Positions 42,010 to 52,000 of a stretch of DNA of 64,000 nucleotides are shown one piece after another. The notes under the pieces were generated by a model that was given only the letters and a program-made list of their open reading frames with translations, was not told the DNA's origin and searched no databases. This DNA is from Rhizobacter koreensis (GTDB lineage: Bacteria; Pseudomonadota; Gammaproteobacteria; Burkholderiales; Burkholderiaceae_C): NCBI RefSeq assembly GCF_013366375.1, contig NZ_JABWMJ010000009.1, positions 1-64,000 on the forward strand, written 5' to 3'. The translations under genes were made by a program, and so were the position numbers. Each line of letters opens with the position of its first letter. The stretch's first letter is position 1.

Positions 42010-44265
42010 CTATTTGCGGCGCACCGAGCGCACGCCGGCGATGCTGGCGACGTGGGCGAGCACCGCGCCGACGCGGTTGGCGTCGGCGATCTCGACCGTG
42101 AACGTCAGAGCCGCGGTCGAGCCGCCGTCGCGCGCCGCCTGCGTGGTCACGCCGACGACGTTCATCTTCTCCTTGGCGAGCGCCTCGGAGATGTCGCGCA
42201 GCAGCCCGGGGCGGTCGTGTGCCTCGACACCGATGTCGATCGGATACAGCGACGGCCGCGACGCGTCGCCGGCGCCCCAGGCGACGTCGATCACCCGCTC
42301 CGGCATGCGCGCGGCCATCTGACGAAAGTTGCTGCAGCTGGTGCGATGCACCGCGACACCCTTGCCGCGGGTCACGTAGCCGCCGATCGGATCGGGCGGC
42401 GCCGGCCGGCAGCAGCGGCCGAGGCTGGTGAGCAGCGAGCCGTCGCCCACGACCAGCACGCCGCCGCGTCCGCCCTCGCCCGCGCGCGAGCGGCGCAGCG
42501 GCAACACGTCGGTCGGCGCCGGCTCGGGCGGACGCAGCAGGTTCTCGATGCTGCGCAGCGACAGCTCGTCCTTGCCGACCACCTCGAACAGCGCGTCGGC
42601 GCTCCGGAAGCCCAGCTGCGCCGCGAGGTCGGCGTGCTTGAGCGCGGTGCGTCCCTCACGCTGCAGCAGGCGTTCGACCGCTTCGCGGCCGCGCGCGACG
42701 GTCGCGGCCTGCGCCTGCGCGTTGAACCAGGCGCGCACCTTGGCGCGCGAGCGCGCGCTCTGGATGAAACCGAGTTCCGGGTTGAGCCAGTCGAGCGACG
42801 GCCCACCCGCCTTGGCGACCGTGATCTCGACGGTCTGACCATTCCTGAGCGGCGTGTTGAGCGGGATCATCACGCCGTCGGCCTTGGCGCCCCGGCAGCG
42901 GTGGCCGAGCTCGGTGTGCACCGCATAGGCGAAGTCGATCGGCGTCGCGCCGGCGGTCAGCTCGACGATGGCCGCCTGTGGCGTGAACACGTAGATGCGA
43001 TCGTCGAAGGCCGGGGCCTTGGTATCGCTCGCGTCCGCCGCTCCACCCACCGCGCCCTCGCCGCCGACGAGATCGCGCTCCCAGGCCAGCAGCTGACGCA
43101 GCACCACCAGCCGCGCGGCGGCGATGCGCGCGGCAAACTCGCCGACGGCGGTCGGGTTGGCGCGCGGCCCGGCTTCCTTGTAGACCCAGTGCGCCGAGAC
43201 GCCGAACTCCGCGTGCTCGTGCATCGCGCGGGTGCGGATCTGGATTTCGACATGCCGGCCATCGCTGTCGGCGACCACCGTGTGCAGCGACTGGTATCCG
43301 TTCGGCTTGGGATTCGCGATGTAGTCGTCGAGCTCGCCGGGGATCGCGCGGTAGAGCTCGTGGACGCGGCCGAGCACCGCATAGCAGTCCGCCACGTCGG
43401 CGACGATCACGCGCAGCGCGCGCACGTCGAGCACCGCGTCGAACGCCAGGCCCTTGCTGCGCATCTTCTTCCAGATGCTGTAGATGTGCTTGGGCCGGCC
43501 CTGCACCTCGGCCTCGATGCCCGCGGCTGCGAGTTCTGCGCCGAGGCGGCGTCGCAGCGCCTCGACGTGCATCTCGCGCTCGGCGCGGCGCTCGTCGAGC
43601 AGCGCGGCGATCGCCTTGTAGTTGCCGGGATCGAGGAAGCGGAACGCGAGGTCCTCGAGTTCCCACTTGATCTGCCAGATGCCCAGCCGATTGGCGAGCG
43701 GCGCGAACACCTGCAGCGTCTCCTCGGCCAGCTCGCGCGGGCACGGCGTCCTGCTCGCGGCATGGTGGCGCAGCCCCTGCAGACGCGACGCGAGGCGAAC
43801 CAGCACGACGCGCAGGTCGCGCGAGAACGCAAGCAGCATCTTGCGCACGCGCTCGGTCTGCCGCGCTCGGTCGACGGCACCGAGCTGCGCGCTCGCAGCG
43901 GCGCGCTCGATCTGCATCAGCTGACGGGCGTGCGCGACCAGCGTCGCCTGCGAGGGGTCGAACGCCTTGCCGATCGCCTCGTCGGGCTTGCCCAGGTGAG
44001 CGGCCGCATGGATCAGGTAGGCAGCGGCGGCGAGCGACGGCGCGGCGCCGATCGACTGCAGGATGCCCGCCACGCCGTCGGCGTGGCCGAGCACGTCCTC
44101 GCCGCTCGCATGGCATTCGCCGGCGACCAGCGGCACGGTGAACGCACGCGCCGCGGCGACCATCTCGGCGCCCGGCGCACCGTCGGCGGCCGCATCCGCG
44201 TCGCCTTCGATCAGCCGGACGATCGGCGCGGCGCGATCGACCTCGGCCGCGGAGCCGGTCTTCAT
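42010..44265 (-). CDS. relA: GTP pyrophosphokinase (RelA, (p)ppGpp synthetase I)
   Basis: This 751-residue stringent-response enzyme makes (p)ppGpp on stalled ribosomes. The N-terminal HD region is degenerate: the segment around LIHAAAHLG has no HDxxED, so hydrolase activity is not expected, as in RelA rather than SpoT. The synthetase domain has GRPKHIYSIWKKM, LDVRALRVIV and KPNGYQSLHT. A TGS domain follows (RIYVFTPQAAIVELTAGATP), then the zinc-finger-like region (CCRPAPPDPIGGY) and a C-terminal ACT domain (HDRPGLLRDISEAL). The ATG at 44265 overlaps the TGA of the alpha/beta hydrolase gene (ATGA), which implies translational coupling. The frame continues upstream, but only inside the hydrolase gene. 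Confidence 0.95.
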   Translation of the reverse strand: MKTGSAAEVDRAAPIVRLIEGDADAAADGAPGAEMVAAARAFTVPLVAGECHASGEDVLGHADGVAGILQSIGAAPSLAAAAYLIHAAAHLGKPDEAIGKAFDPSQATLVAHARQLMQIERAAASAQLGAVDRARQTERVRKMLLAFSRDLRVVLVRLASRLQGLRHHAASRTPCPRELAEETLQVFAPLANRLGIWQIKWELEDLAFRFLDPGNYKAIAALLDERRAEREMHVEALRRRLGAELAAAGIEAEVQGRPKHIYSIWKKMRSKGLAFDAVLDVRALRVIVADVADCYAVLGRVHELYRAIPGELDDYIANPKPNGYQSLHTVVADSDGRHVEIQIRTRAMHEHAEFGVSAHWVYKEAGPRANPTAVGEFAARIAAARLVVLRQLLAWERDLVGGEGAVGGAADASDTKAPAFDDRIYVFTPQAAIVELTAGATPIDFAYAVHTELGHRCRGAKADGVMIPLNTPLRNGQTVEITVAKAGGPSLDWLNPELGFIQSARSRAKVRAWFNAQAQAATVARGREAVERLLQREGRTALKHADLAAQLGFRSADALFEVVGKDELSLRSIENLLRPPEPAPTDVLPLRRSRAGEGGRGGVLVVGDGSLLTSLGRCCRPAPPDPIGGYVTRGKGVAVHRTSCSNFRQMAARMPERVIDVAWGAGDASRPSLYPIDIGVEAHDRPGLLRDISEALAKEKMNVVGVTTQAARDGGSTAALTFTVEIADANRVGAVLAHVASIAGVRSVRRK

Positions 44266-45149
44266 GGCGTCAGCAGGAACTCCCGCACCACCGCGACCTG
44301 GTCGGGCGCGACCAGCGTCGGCGCGTGACCGACGCCGGCGAACTCGACCACGCGGGCGCGCGGGCCGCGGCTCGCCATCGCGGCGGCGGTGGTCGCCGAC
44401 AGCAGGTCCGACTCGGCGCCGCGCAGCAGCAGGGTCGGGGCGCGGATCGCGTCGTAGCTCGCCCACAGCACCTGCTCGCCGGCGGCCGCGGCGGCCGGCG
44501 TGATCGCGCGCAGCGCGAGCCCGATCGCCGGGTCGTAGTGCGGCTTCCAGCCGTCGCCGTCGGGCCTGAGCATCGGACGCGTCAGGTCCAACCATTCGTC
44601 GCGCGCGTGCGGGCCGAAGCCGCGCGAGATCTCGAGCAGGTAGTCGGCCGCCTCCTCGAGGCTCGTCCAGTGCACCGGCGCGCCGACGTAGCTGCCGATG
44701 CGGGCGAGCGCCGCGGCTTCGATGGCTGGACCGACATCGTTGAGGACGAGACGGCGGATCGGCGAGCCGGCGAGCGCCGCCAGGCCCATGCCGATCAGCC
44801 CGCCCATCGAGGTGCCGACCCAGTCGACGTGCGCGACGTCGAGGCGCGCGAGCAGCGTCACCATGTCGGCGACGTACGCAGGGATCTGGTAGCCCGCCGG
44901 GTCCGGCAGCCAGTCGGAACGGCCACGGCCGACGACGTCGGGGCAGATCACGCGGCACTCGCGAGCGAGCGCGCGCGCCAGCGTGTCGAAATCGCGGCCC
45001 TGGCGCGTGAGGCCATGCACGCAGACGACCACATGCGGGCTCGCCGGGTCGCCCCACTCCCAATACGCCATGCGGTGCAGGCCGCGCGCACCGAGACACT
45101 GCACCCGGCGCAGGCGCGGCTCCGTGCTTTGGTCGTGCTCGAACGGCAT
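44262..45149 (-). CDS. Alpha/beta hydrolase
   Basis: This alpha/beta-fold esterase-like protein of about 295 residues has the oxyanion strand VVVCVHGLTRQGRDFD. The nucleophile elbow is WVGTSMGGLIGMGLA, the acid is near RGAESDLL and the His is in GVGHAPTL. I favour the ATG at 45149 (MPFEHDQSTEP); an in-frame ATG at 45206 would add 19 residues. Its stop overlaps the relA start by four bases. The gene is divergent from ompR with 130 bases between. Its coupling to relA is seen directly; a functional link to the stringent response is not established. Substrate unknown. Confidence 0.85.
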   Translation of the reverse strand: MPFEHDQSTEPRLRRVQCLGARGLHRMAYWEWGDPASPHVVVCVHGLTRQGRDFDTLARALARECRVICPDVVGRGRSDWLPDPAGYQIPAYVADMVTLLARLDVAHVDWVGTSMGGLIGMGLAALAGSPIRRLVLNDVGPAIEAAALARIGSYVGAPVHWTSLEEAADYLLEISRGFGPHARDEWLDLTRPMLRPDGDGWKPHYDPAIGLALRAITPAAAAAGEQVLWASYDAIRAPTLLLRGAESDLLSATTAAAMASRGPRARVVEFAGVGHAPTLVAPDQVAVVREFLLTP

Positions 45150-45279
45150 GTCGTCGGTTCCCGTTGCGGGCCCCGGCGGTGCGACGGGACGCTGTTGTAA
45201 CGTCATGTCAGGACTTCGGGGCAACCTGGATTCGCTCGCAGAATCGCCATTGTTACAAATGGGGGAGGATGGTGAGCCG

Positions 45280-46017
45280 ATGAATACTGCTGCTGCCAAT
45301 GGACGCCCTGACCGGATCGCGGTCGTCGACGATGATGCGCGCATCCGCGACCTGCTGCGCCGCTACCTCACGCAGGAAGGCTTCGAGGTGCTGCTCGCGG
45401 AGGATGCCAAGGCGCTCAACCGGCTGCTGACGCGCGAGACGGTGAACCTGATCGTGCTCGACCTCATGCTGCCGGGCGAGGACGGCCTCTCGATCTGCCG
45501 GCGCCTGCGCGCCGCCAACGACGGCACGCCGATCATCATGCTCACCGCCAAGGTCGAGGACGTCGACCGCATCGTCGGCCTCGAGGTGGGCGCCGACGAT
45601 TACCTCCCCAAGCCGTTCAACCCGCGCGAGCTGCTGGCGCGCATCCATGCGGTGCTGCGGCGCCGCCCGGCGATCGAGGCGCCGGGCGCGCCGTCGCTCG
45701 AGGCGCAGTCCGTCACCTTCGGCCCGTTCACCTTCGACCTCGCGCTGCGCCGCCTCTCGAAGGACGGCGAGCAGATCGCCCTCACGACCGGCGAGTTCTC
45801 GATGCTGAAGGCACTGGTGCGCCATCCACGCCAGCCGCTCTCGCGCGACAAGCTCGCGCAGCTCGCGCGCGGCCGCGAGTTCGAGCCGTTCGACCGCAGC
45901 CTCGACGTGCAGATCTCGCGCCTGCGCAAGCTCATCGAGCCCGACCCGGCGCAGCCGCGCTACATCCAGACGGTCTGGGGCGTGGGCTACGTGTTCGTGC
46001 CCGACGAAGCCGCCTAG
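45280..46017 (+). CDS. ompR: Response regulator OmpR
   Basis: This 245-residue DNA-binding response regulator has a receiver domain (RIAVVDDDARIRDLL, phosphoacceptor Asp in VLDLMLPGEDG, Lys in PKPFNPRELLARI). A winged-helix output domain follows (LTTGEFSMLKALV, RSLDVQISRLRKLIE, IQTVWGVGYVFVPDE). The start at 45280 follows GGTGAG and GGGGGAGGA. It is directly followed by the sensor kinase gene. As OmpR it would respond to osmolarity and envelope state, controlling porins. The ompR-envZ pair next to relA agrees with chromosomal order in Burkholderiales, as I recall it. Confidence 0.92.
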   Translation: MNTAAANGRPDRIAVVDDDARIRDLLRRYLTQEGFEVLLAEDAKALNRLLTRETVNLIVLDLMLPGEDGLSICRRLRAANDGTPIIMLTAKVEDVDRIVGLEVGADDYLPKPFNPRELLARIHAVLRRRPAIEAPGAPSLEAQSVTFGPFTFDLALRRLSKDGEQIALTTGEFSMLKALVRHPRQPLSRDKLAQLARGREFEPFDRSLDVQISRLRKLIEPDPAQPRYIQTVWGVGYVFVPDEAA

Positions 46018-46018
46018 A

Positions 46019-47509
46019 TTGGCCCGACCTTTGGCACCGGACAGCCGCTCGGGGGCGCGCTCGGCACTCGGCCCTGCGAGCGCCCTGCCGGCCAGCGACG
46101 CGCCGAGCACGCAGCCGGCCGAGCGGCGGACCTTCCGCGCCACCGTGCCGACCTGGTCGGACGATGCCGTCGAAGAAGAGCGGCCGCCGAAGTTCTTCGC
46201 GATCAGCCTGTTCTGGCGCACCTTCTTCCTGCTGGCCCTGTTCCTGGTGAGCGGGGTGTTCGCGTGGCTGCAGACCATCCGTGCGCTCGAGTTCGAGCCT
46301 CGCGCGGCGCAGACCGCCGAGCACATCTCGGGGCTGGTGCGCATCACCGAGACGGCGCTCGCCGCGACGAGCCCGCACACGCGGCCGGCACTTGCCGCAT
46401 CGATCGAGCGGCTCGACGGCGTGAACCTCGAGCCGCGGCGGCCCGACGACCGCTGGACGCCGTACGAGATCGACCGTTTCTCGGTGGCGGTGGGCGAGCA
46501 GCTGCGTGCGCGACTCGGCAGCGATCTCATCATCGCGAATTCGCTGAACGGCCGCGACGGCCTGTGGGTGAGCTTTCGCACCGACCGCGACTCGTACTGG
46601 CTCAACGTCGACATGCCGCGCGTCGGGCCGATCGAGACCTCGACCATCCTGCTCTGGGTCGGCATTGCGCTCGCCGCGACCGTGCTTGGCTCGGCGGCGA
46701 TCGCCCGCCTGATCAACCGGCCCCTCAAGGACCTGTCGTTCGCGGCCAGCCGCATCCGCGAGGGCGAGTACGAGTCGCGCCTCGACGAGACCACGACCAC
46801 GAGCGAGATCCGCCAGGTCAACATGGGCTTCAACCGCATGGCGCGCGAGCTCGCCAAGGTCGAGCAGGATCGCGCCGTGATGCTCGCCGGCATCTCGCAC
46901 GACCTGCGCACGCCGCTCGCGCGCCTGCGCCTCGAAGCCGAGCTCAGCGTCGCCGACGAGGAGGTCAAGGCCAACATCGCCCAGGACATCGACCAGCTCG
47001 ACGCGATCATCGACAAGTTCATGGACTACGCGCGACCCGACAACGTCAAGCTCGCGCCGACCGACCTCAAGCGCCTCGTCGACCGCGAGGCCTCGGTGTT
47101 CCGCGACACCACGCAGATCCGCATCCACTCGAAGGTCGCACCCGACGTCGAGGTGATGGCCGACGAGGTCGAGCTCGGCCGCGTGCTGCAGAACCTGTTC
47201 GAGAACGCGCGTCGCTACGGCCGCTCGATGGACACCGGCATCGCCCGCGTGCTGGTGTCGACCGCGCGCACGGGCTCCTGGGTGATCCTCACCGTGCGCG
47301 ACCACGGGCCCGGTGTCGACCCGTCGAAGATCGACCAGGTCACGGCGCCGTTTTATCGCGGCGACGCCGCGCGTACTGCCGCGTCGGGCGCCGGCCTCGG
47401 CCTCGCGATCGTCGAGAAGGCGGTGCACCGCATGGGCGGCACGCTCGAGATCGCGAACGCCGCCGACGGCGGGCTGCTCGCGCACGTGCGGCTCAAGCGC
47501 GCGCCGTAG
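46019..47509 (+). CDS. envZ: Sensor histidine kinase EnvZ
   Basis: This 496-residue inner-membrane kinase starts with TTG at 46019, one base after the ompR stop; no ATG is available until the middle of the protein. Residues 1-60 are a hydrophilic, Ala/Pro-rich N-terminal tail. A first membrane helix follows (FFLLALFLVSGVFAWLQ), then a periplasmic domain and a second helix (ILLWVGIALAATVLGSAAI). HAMP and the His-phosphorylation site ISHDLRTPLARLRLEAEL come next. The ATPase domain carries NLFENARRYG, DHGPGV and GAGLGLAIVEKA. The cytoplasmic tail before TM1 is longer than in E. coli EnvZ. Confidence 0.9.
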   Translation: MARPLAPDSRSGARSALGPASALPASDAPSTQPAERRTFRATVPTWSDDAVEEERPPKFFAISLFWRTFFLLALFLVSGVFAWLQTIRALEFEPRAAQTAEHISGLVRITETALAATSPHTRPALAASIERLDGVNLEPRRPDDRWTPYEIDRFSVAVGEQLRARLGSDLIIANSLNGRDGLWVSFRTDRDSYWLNVDMPRVGPIETSTILLWVGIALAATVLGSAAIARLINRPLKDLSFAASRIREGEYESRLDETTTTSEIRQVNMGFNRMARELAKVEQDRAVMLAGISHDLRTPLARLRLEAELSVADEEVKANIAQDIDQLDAIIDKFMDYARPDNVKLAPTDLKRLVDREASVFRDTTQIRIHSKVAPDVEVMADEVELGRVLQNLFENARRYGRSMDTGIARVLVSTARTGSWVILTVRDHGPGVDPSKIDQVTAPFYRGDAARTAASGAGLGLAIVEKAVHRMGGTLEIANAADGGLLAHVRLKRAP

Positions 47510-47552
47510 CGCTGCTCGGCGCGCAGGCGCCGGAGCGCTGCTCGACGCGCAG
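47508..47552. repeat. Two 19-bp direct repeats after envZ
   Basis: AGCGCTGCTCGGCGCGCAG (47508-47526) recurs at 47534-47552 with one change, giving a 26-base period. It begins at the envZ stop codon and may be a small slippage duplication. Confidence 0.5.
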
Positions 47553-47623
47553 CCGCTCGAGCGCCGCCAGCCCGGCCGCGTGGCCGCCGGCCGATCGCGG
47601 GCGCGCGCGCGGCTCGTCGCCGA

Positions 47624-48127
47624 CTACTTCCAGAGCATGCAGATCGCGCGCGACTCGATCGCGGCGAGCGTGCCGACCGGCCCCATGCCTTCGGCCGTCT
47701 TCGCCTTCACGCTGACCTGATCGAGCGCGAGGCCGAGCGCCCGCGCGACGCACTGGCGCATCGCCGGCACATGCGGCGCGAGCTTGGGCGCCTGCGCGAC
47801 GACGGTGCTGTCGACGTTGCCGATCTGCCAGCCGGCCGCCTTGACGCGGCGCGCGGCTTCGGCCAGCAGCGCCAGCGAGTCGGCGCCGCGGTACTGCGCG
47901 TCGCTGTCGGGGAAGTGGTGCCCGATGTCGCCGAGCGCCGCGGCACCGAACAGCGCGTCGGTGAGCGCGTGGCACAGGGCGTCGGCGTCCGAATGCCCGA
48001 GCAGGCCGTGGCTGTGCGGGATCTCGACGCCGCCGAGCACCAGCCGGCGACCGGCGACCAGCGCGTGAATGTCCCAGCCCTCGCCGACGCGCCAGATCGG
48101 CGCCTTGTTCCTCGTGATCATCGTCAT
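47624..48127 (-). CDS. ispF: 2-C-methyl-D-erythritol 2,4-cyclodiphosphate synthase
   Basis: This 167-residue cytoplasmic trimeric enzyme of the MEP isoprenoid pathway forms the cyclodiphosphate from CDP-methylerythritol phosphate with loss of CMP. The metal-binding Asp and His are in [31 protein letters not shown] and [18 protein letters not shown] carry the other ligands and the substrate loop. The end [19 protein letters not shown] is typical. The start lies nine bases after the ispD stop, so the two form an operon. It converges on envZ. Confidence 0.96.
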   Translation of the reverse strand: MTMITRNKAPIWRVGEGWDIHALVAGRRLVLGGVEIPHSHGLLGHSDADALCHALTDALFGAAALGDIGHHFPDSDAQYRGADSLALLAEAARRVKAAGWQIGNVDSTVVAQAPKLAPHVPAMRQCVARALGLALDQVSVKAKTAEGMGPVGTLAAIESRAICMLWK

Positions 48128-48136
48128 GGCGTCTCG

Positions 48137-48823
48137 TCAGACGGTCAGCAGGCGCTCGGCGAGCGCGAAGTCGGCCGCCTGCGTGACCTTGAAGTTCTCG
48201 ATGCGGCCCGGCACCAGGCCCGGCGCGTGGCCGAGTGCCTCGATCGCGCTCGCCTCGTCGGTGACCGCGCTGCCGGCCCGCGCCAGGGCCTCGGCGAGCA
48301 GGCCGAGGCGGAACATCTGCGGCGTCTGCGCCTGCCACATGCCGCGCCGGTCGACCGTCACGCGCACCCGGCCGCCCTGCTCGGCCTTGAGCGTGTCGGC
48401 GACCGGCAGCGCGAGCAGGCCGCCGACCGGGTCGTCGATGCAGGCGTCGATCAGCGCGTCGACCCACGCCGGGCGCACTAGGCAGCGCGCGGCGTCGTGC
48501 ACCAGCACCCAGTCGTCGGGCGCGGCGCCGCGCTCGCGCAGCACCGACAGCCCGTTGGCGACGCTTTCGGCACGCTGCGCACCGCCGCAGTGCGCGATCG
48601 CCACGCGCGGCACGTCGATGTCCGCAAGGGCGGCGTCGGCCCGCGTGTCGTCGGGCGCGACGACCACGAGGATGCTCGCCAGGCGCTCGACGCCCTCGAG
48701 CGCCGTCAGGGTGTGCGCGACCAGCGGCCGCCCGGCGATCGTCACGTACTGCTTCGGGATGGGGGCGCCGGCGCGCGAGCCGGAGCCGGCGCACGGCACC
48801 AGGGCGTGCAGGCGCGCGCTCAT
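48137..48823 (-). CDS. ispD: 2-C-methyl-D-erythritol 4-phosphate cytidylyltransferase
   Basis: This 228-residue enzyme activates methylerythritol phosphate with CTP in the MEP pathway. The nucleotide-binding loop is VPCAGSGSRAGAPIPKQY. Also visible are VLVHDAARCLV, with the metal-binding Asp, and RRGMWQAQTPQMFR. It is first in the ispD-ispF operon and divergent from mfd. The upstream region carries a -10-like TACAAT (48959-48964) that belongs to mfd. Length and motifs are normal. Confidence 0.96.
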   Translation of the reverse strand: MSARLHALVPCAGSGSRAGAPIPKQYVTIAGRPLVAHTLTALEGVERLASILVVVAPDDTRADAALADIDVPRVAIAHCGGAQRAESVANGLSVLRERGAAPDDWVLVHDAARCLVRPAWVDALIDACIDDPVGGLLALPVADTLKAEQGGRVRVTVDRRGMWQAQTPQMFRLGLLAEALARAGSAVTDEASAIEALGHAPGLVPGRIENFKVTQAADFALAERLLTV

Positions 48824-49020
48824 GGCTCAGGGCGTGGAAGGCGACGCGACACGGGCGCAAGTCTAAGCGGCGGGTCGGCAGACCCGGGCACGTCGGCTGC
48901 CCGGTTGCGCCCGTCCTCGGGCGGCAACCCCGCCCCGACGCGGCGCGGACCGCGTCCCTACAATTTGCGGCCATCGCCCCGCCGCATGCCGCCGCGGGGC
49001 TTTCGCTTTTGTCGACGCCG

Positions 49021-52000
49021 ATGCAGCTTCCTTCTCTCAGCCCCGGAAAACGCTTCACGCTGCCGCGCCCGGTCGGCTCGGCCGACGCGCTGCTGCTCGC
49101 GCGCGCCGCCGAGCGCAACGCCGCGGCGGGTCAGATCACCGCCATCGTCACCGCCGAGCCGGCCGACACCCAGCGCCTCGAGGACGAGCTCGCGTTCTTC
49201 GCGCCGAAGCTGCGCATCGCGGTGTTCCCCGACTGGGAGACGCTGCCGTACGACACCTTCTCGCCGCACCAGGACCTGATCTCGGAGCGGCTGGCGACGC
49301 TCTGGCGCATCCGCCAGCGCGACGTCGACGTGGTGCTGCTGCCGGCGTCGACCGCGCTGGTGCGGCTCGCGCCGCCGAGCTTTCTGGCCGCCTACACGTT
49401 CCACTTCAAGACCAAGCAGAAGCTCGACGAGGCGGCCCTCAAGTCGCAGCTCACGCTCGCCGGCTACAGCCACGTGAGCCAGGTCGTCTCGCCCGGCGAG
49501 TACGCGGTGCGCGGCGGGCTGATCGACCTGTTCCCGATGGGCTCGGCGGTGCCGTACCGCGTCGACCTGTTCGGGGACGAGGTCGACTCGATCCGCACGT
49601 TCGACCCCGACACCCAGCGCAGCCTCTACCCGGTGCCCGAAGTGCGCCTGCTGCCGGGCCGCGAGTTCCCGATGGACGAGGACGCGCGCGCCGCGTTCCG
49701 CGCGCGCTGGCGCGAACGCATCGAGGGCGACCCGACCAAGGTGCGCATCTACAAGGACGTCGGCACCGGCATCGCGACCGCCGGCATCGAGTACTACCTG
49801 CCGCTCTTCTTCGACGAGACGGCGACGATCTTCGACTACCTGCCCGACGATGCCGGACTCGCGCTGCACGGCGAGGTCGACGATGCACTGAAGCGCTTCT
49901 GGGCCGACACGCGCGAGCGCCATCGCTTCCTGCAGCACGACCCCGAGCGGCCGCTGCTGCCGCCGGACGCGCTGTTCCTGAGCCCCGAGGCGTTCTTCAC
50001 GCTCGCCGGCACGCACGCGGTGCTGAGCGTGCGCGGTGCCGGCGAGACGCCGTGGGCGGCGCGCCTGCCCGACGTCAGCGTGACGCGCGGGGCACCGGAG
50101 CCGCTCGAGCGCCTGCAGGATCACCTCGCGCGCACGCCGAACCGCGTGCTGATCGTCGCCGAGAGCGACGGCCGCCGCGAGAGCCTGCTCGAGCTGCTGC
50201 GCGACAGCCGCATCGAGCCGCCCATCGTGGAGTCGCTCGCGGACTTCGAAGCTTCGGACGAACGCTTCGCGATCGCCGTCGCGCCGCTCGCCGAAGGCTT
50301 CGTGTGGCGGCGCGAAGTCGCCGACGCGCCGATCGGCCAGGCCTCGGCCGCGATCGAGTTCGTCACCGAGACCGAGCTCTTCGCGACGCCGCCCACCACG
50401 CGCCGGCGCCGCCGGCAGGAGGCCACCAGCGACGTCAACGCGCTGATCAAGGACCTCTCGGAACTCAAGGTCGGCGACCCGGTCGTGCACGTGAATCACG
50501 GGATTGGGCGCTACGTCGGCCTCGTCAGCATCGAGCTCGATCCGGGTGCGGGGCCGAGCGAGTTCCTGCACCTCGAGTACGCCGACAAGGCCACGCTCTA
50601 CGTGCCGGTCGCCCAGCTGCATCTGATCGCGCGTTACACCGGCGTGAGCCCCGAGGAGGCGCCGCTCCACAAGCTCGGCTCCGGGCAGTGGGACAAGGCG
50701 CGCCGCAAGGCCGCCGAGCAGGTGCGCGACACGGCGGCCGAGCTGCTCAACCTCTACGCGCGGCGCGCCGCGCGCGAGGGCCACGCGTTCCGCTTCCAGC
50801 CGCACGAATACGAGGCGTTCGCCGCGAGCTTCGGCTTCGAGGAGACGCCCGACCAGCACGCCGCGATCCACGCCGTGATCCAGGACATGGTGTCGCCGCG
50901 GCCGATGGACCGCCTCGTCTGCGGCGACGTCGGCTTCGGCAAGACCGAGGTCGCGCTGCGCGCCGCCTTCGTCGCGGTCACCGCCGGCAAGCAGGTCGCG
51001 ATCCTCGCGCCGACCACGCTGCTCGCCGAGCAGCACTACCAGAACATCGCCGACCGGTTCGGCAAGTGGCCGGTCAAGGTGGCCGAGCTCTCGCGCTTCC
51101 GCTCGCCCAAGGAGGTAAAGGCGGCGCTCGAGGGCATCGCCGACGGCACCGTCGACATCGTCGTCGGCACCCACAAGCTGCTCTCGCCCGACATCCGGTT
51201 CAAGCGGCTCGGCCTCCTGATCATCGACGAGGAGCATCGATTCGGGGTGCGCCACAAGGAGGCGATCAAGTCGATGCGCGCCGAGGTCGACGTGCTCACG
51301 CTGACCGCGACGCCGATCCCGCGAACCCTCGGCATGGCGCTCGAAGGCCTGCGCGACCTCTCGGTGATCGCGACCGCACCGCAGCGGCGCCTCGCGATCA
51401 AGACCTTCGTGCGCAACGAGTCGAGCGGCACCATCCGCGAGGCGGTGCTGCGCGAGCTCAAGCGCGGCGGTCAGGTCTACTTCCTGCACAACGACGTGCA
51501 GACCATCGAGCACCGGCGCGAGACGCTGCAGGCGCTGGTGCCCGAGGCGCGCATCGCCGTCGCGCACGGCCAGATGCCCGAGCGCGAGCTCGAGCGCGTG
51601 ATGCGCGACTTCGTCGCGCAGCGCCACAACGTGCTGCTCTGCTCGACCATCATCGAGACCGGCATCGACGTCGCGAGCGCCAACACCATCGTGATCGCGC
51701 GCGCCGACAAGTTCGGCCTGGCCCAGCTGCACCAGCTGCGCGGCCGCGTCGGTCGCTCGCACCACCAGGCCTATGCGTACCTGCTGGTGCCGGACGTCGA
51801 AGGTCTGACCAAGCAGGCGGCGCAGCGCCTCGACGCGATCCAGCAGATGGAGGAGCTCGGCTCGGGCTTCTACCTGGCGATGCACGACCTCGAGATCCGC
51901 GGCGCGGGCGAGGTGCTCGGCGATAACCAGAGCGGCAACATGCTCGAGGTGGGCTTCCAGCTCTATAACGACATGCTGGCCGAGGCGGTGCGCTCGCTCA

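Noticed and set aside
42052..44328. 758-codon plus-strand frame opposite relA
   Set aside because: Antisense shadow of relA with repetitive charged composition; RelA domains are complete on the minus strand.
44266..45099. Apparent fusion of relA with an upstream 278-codon segment
   Set aside because: The segment is the alpha/beta hydrolase gene read in a wrong frame; the true relA start is the ATG at 44265 overlapping the hydrolase stop.
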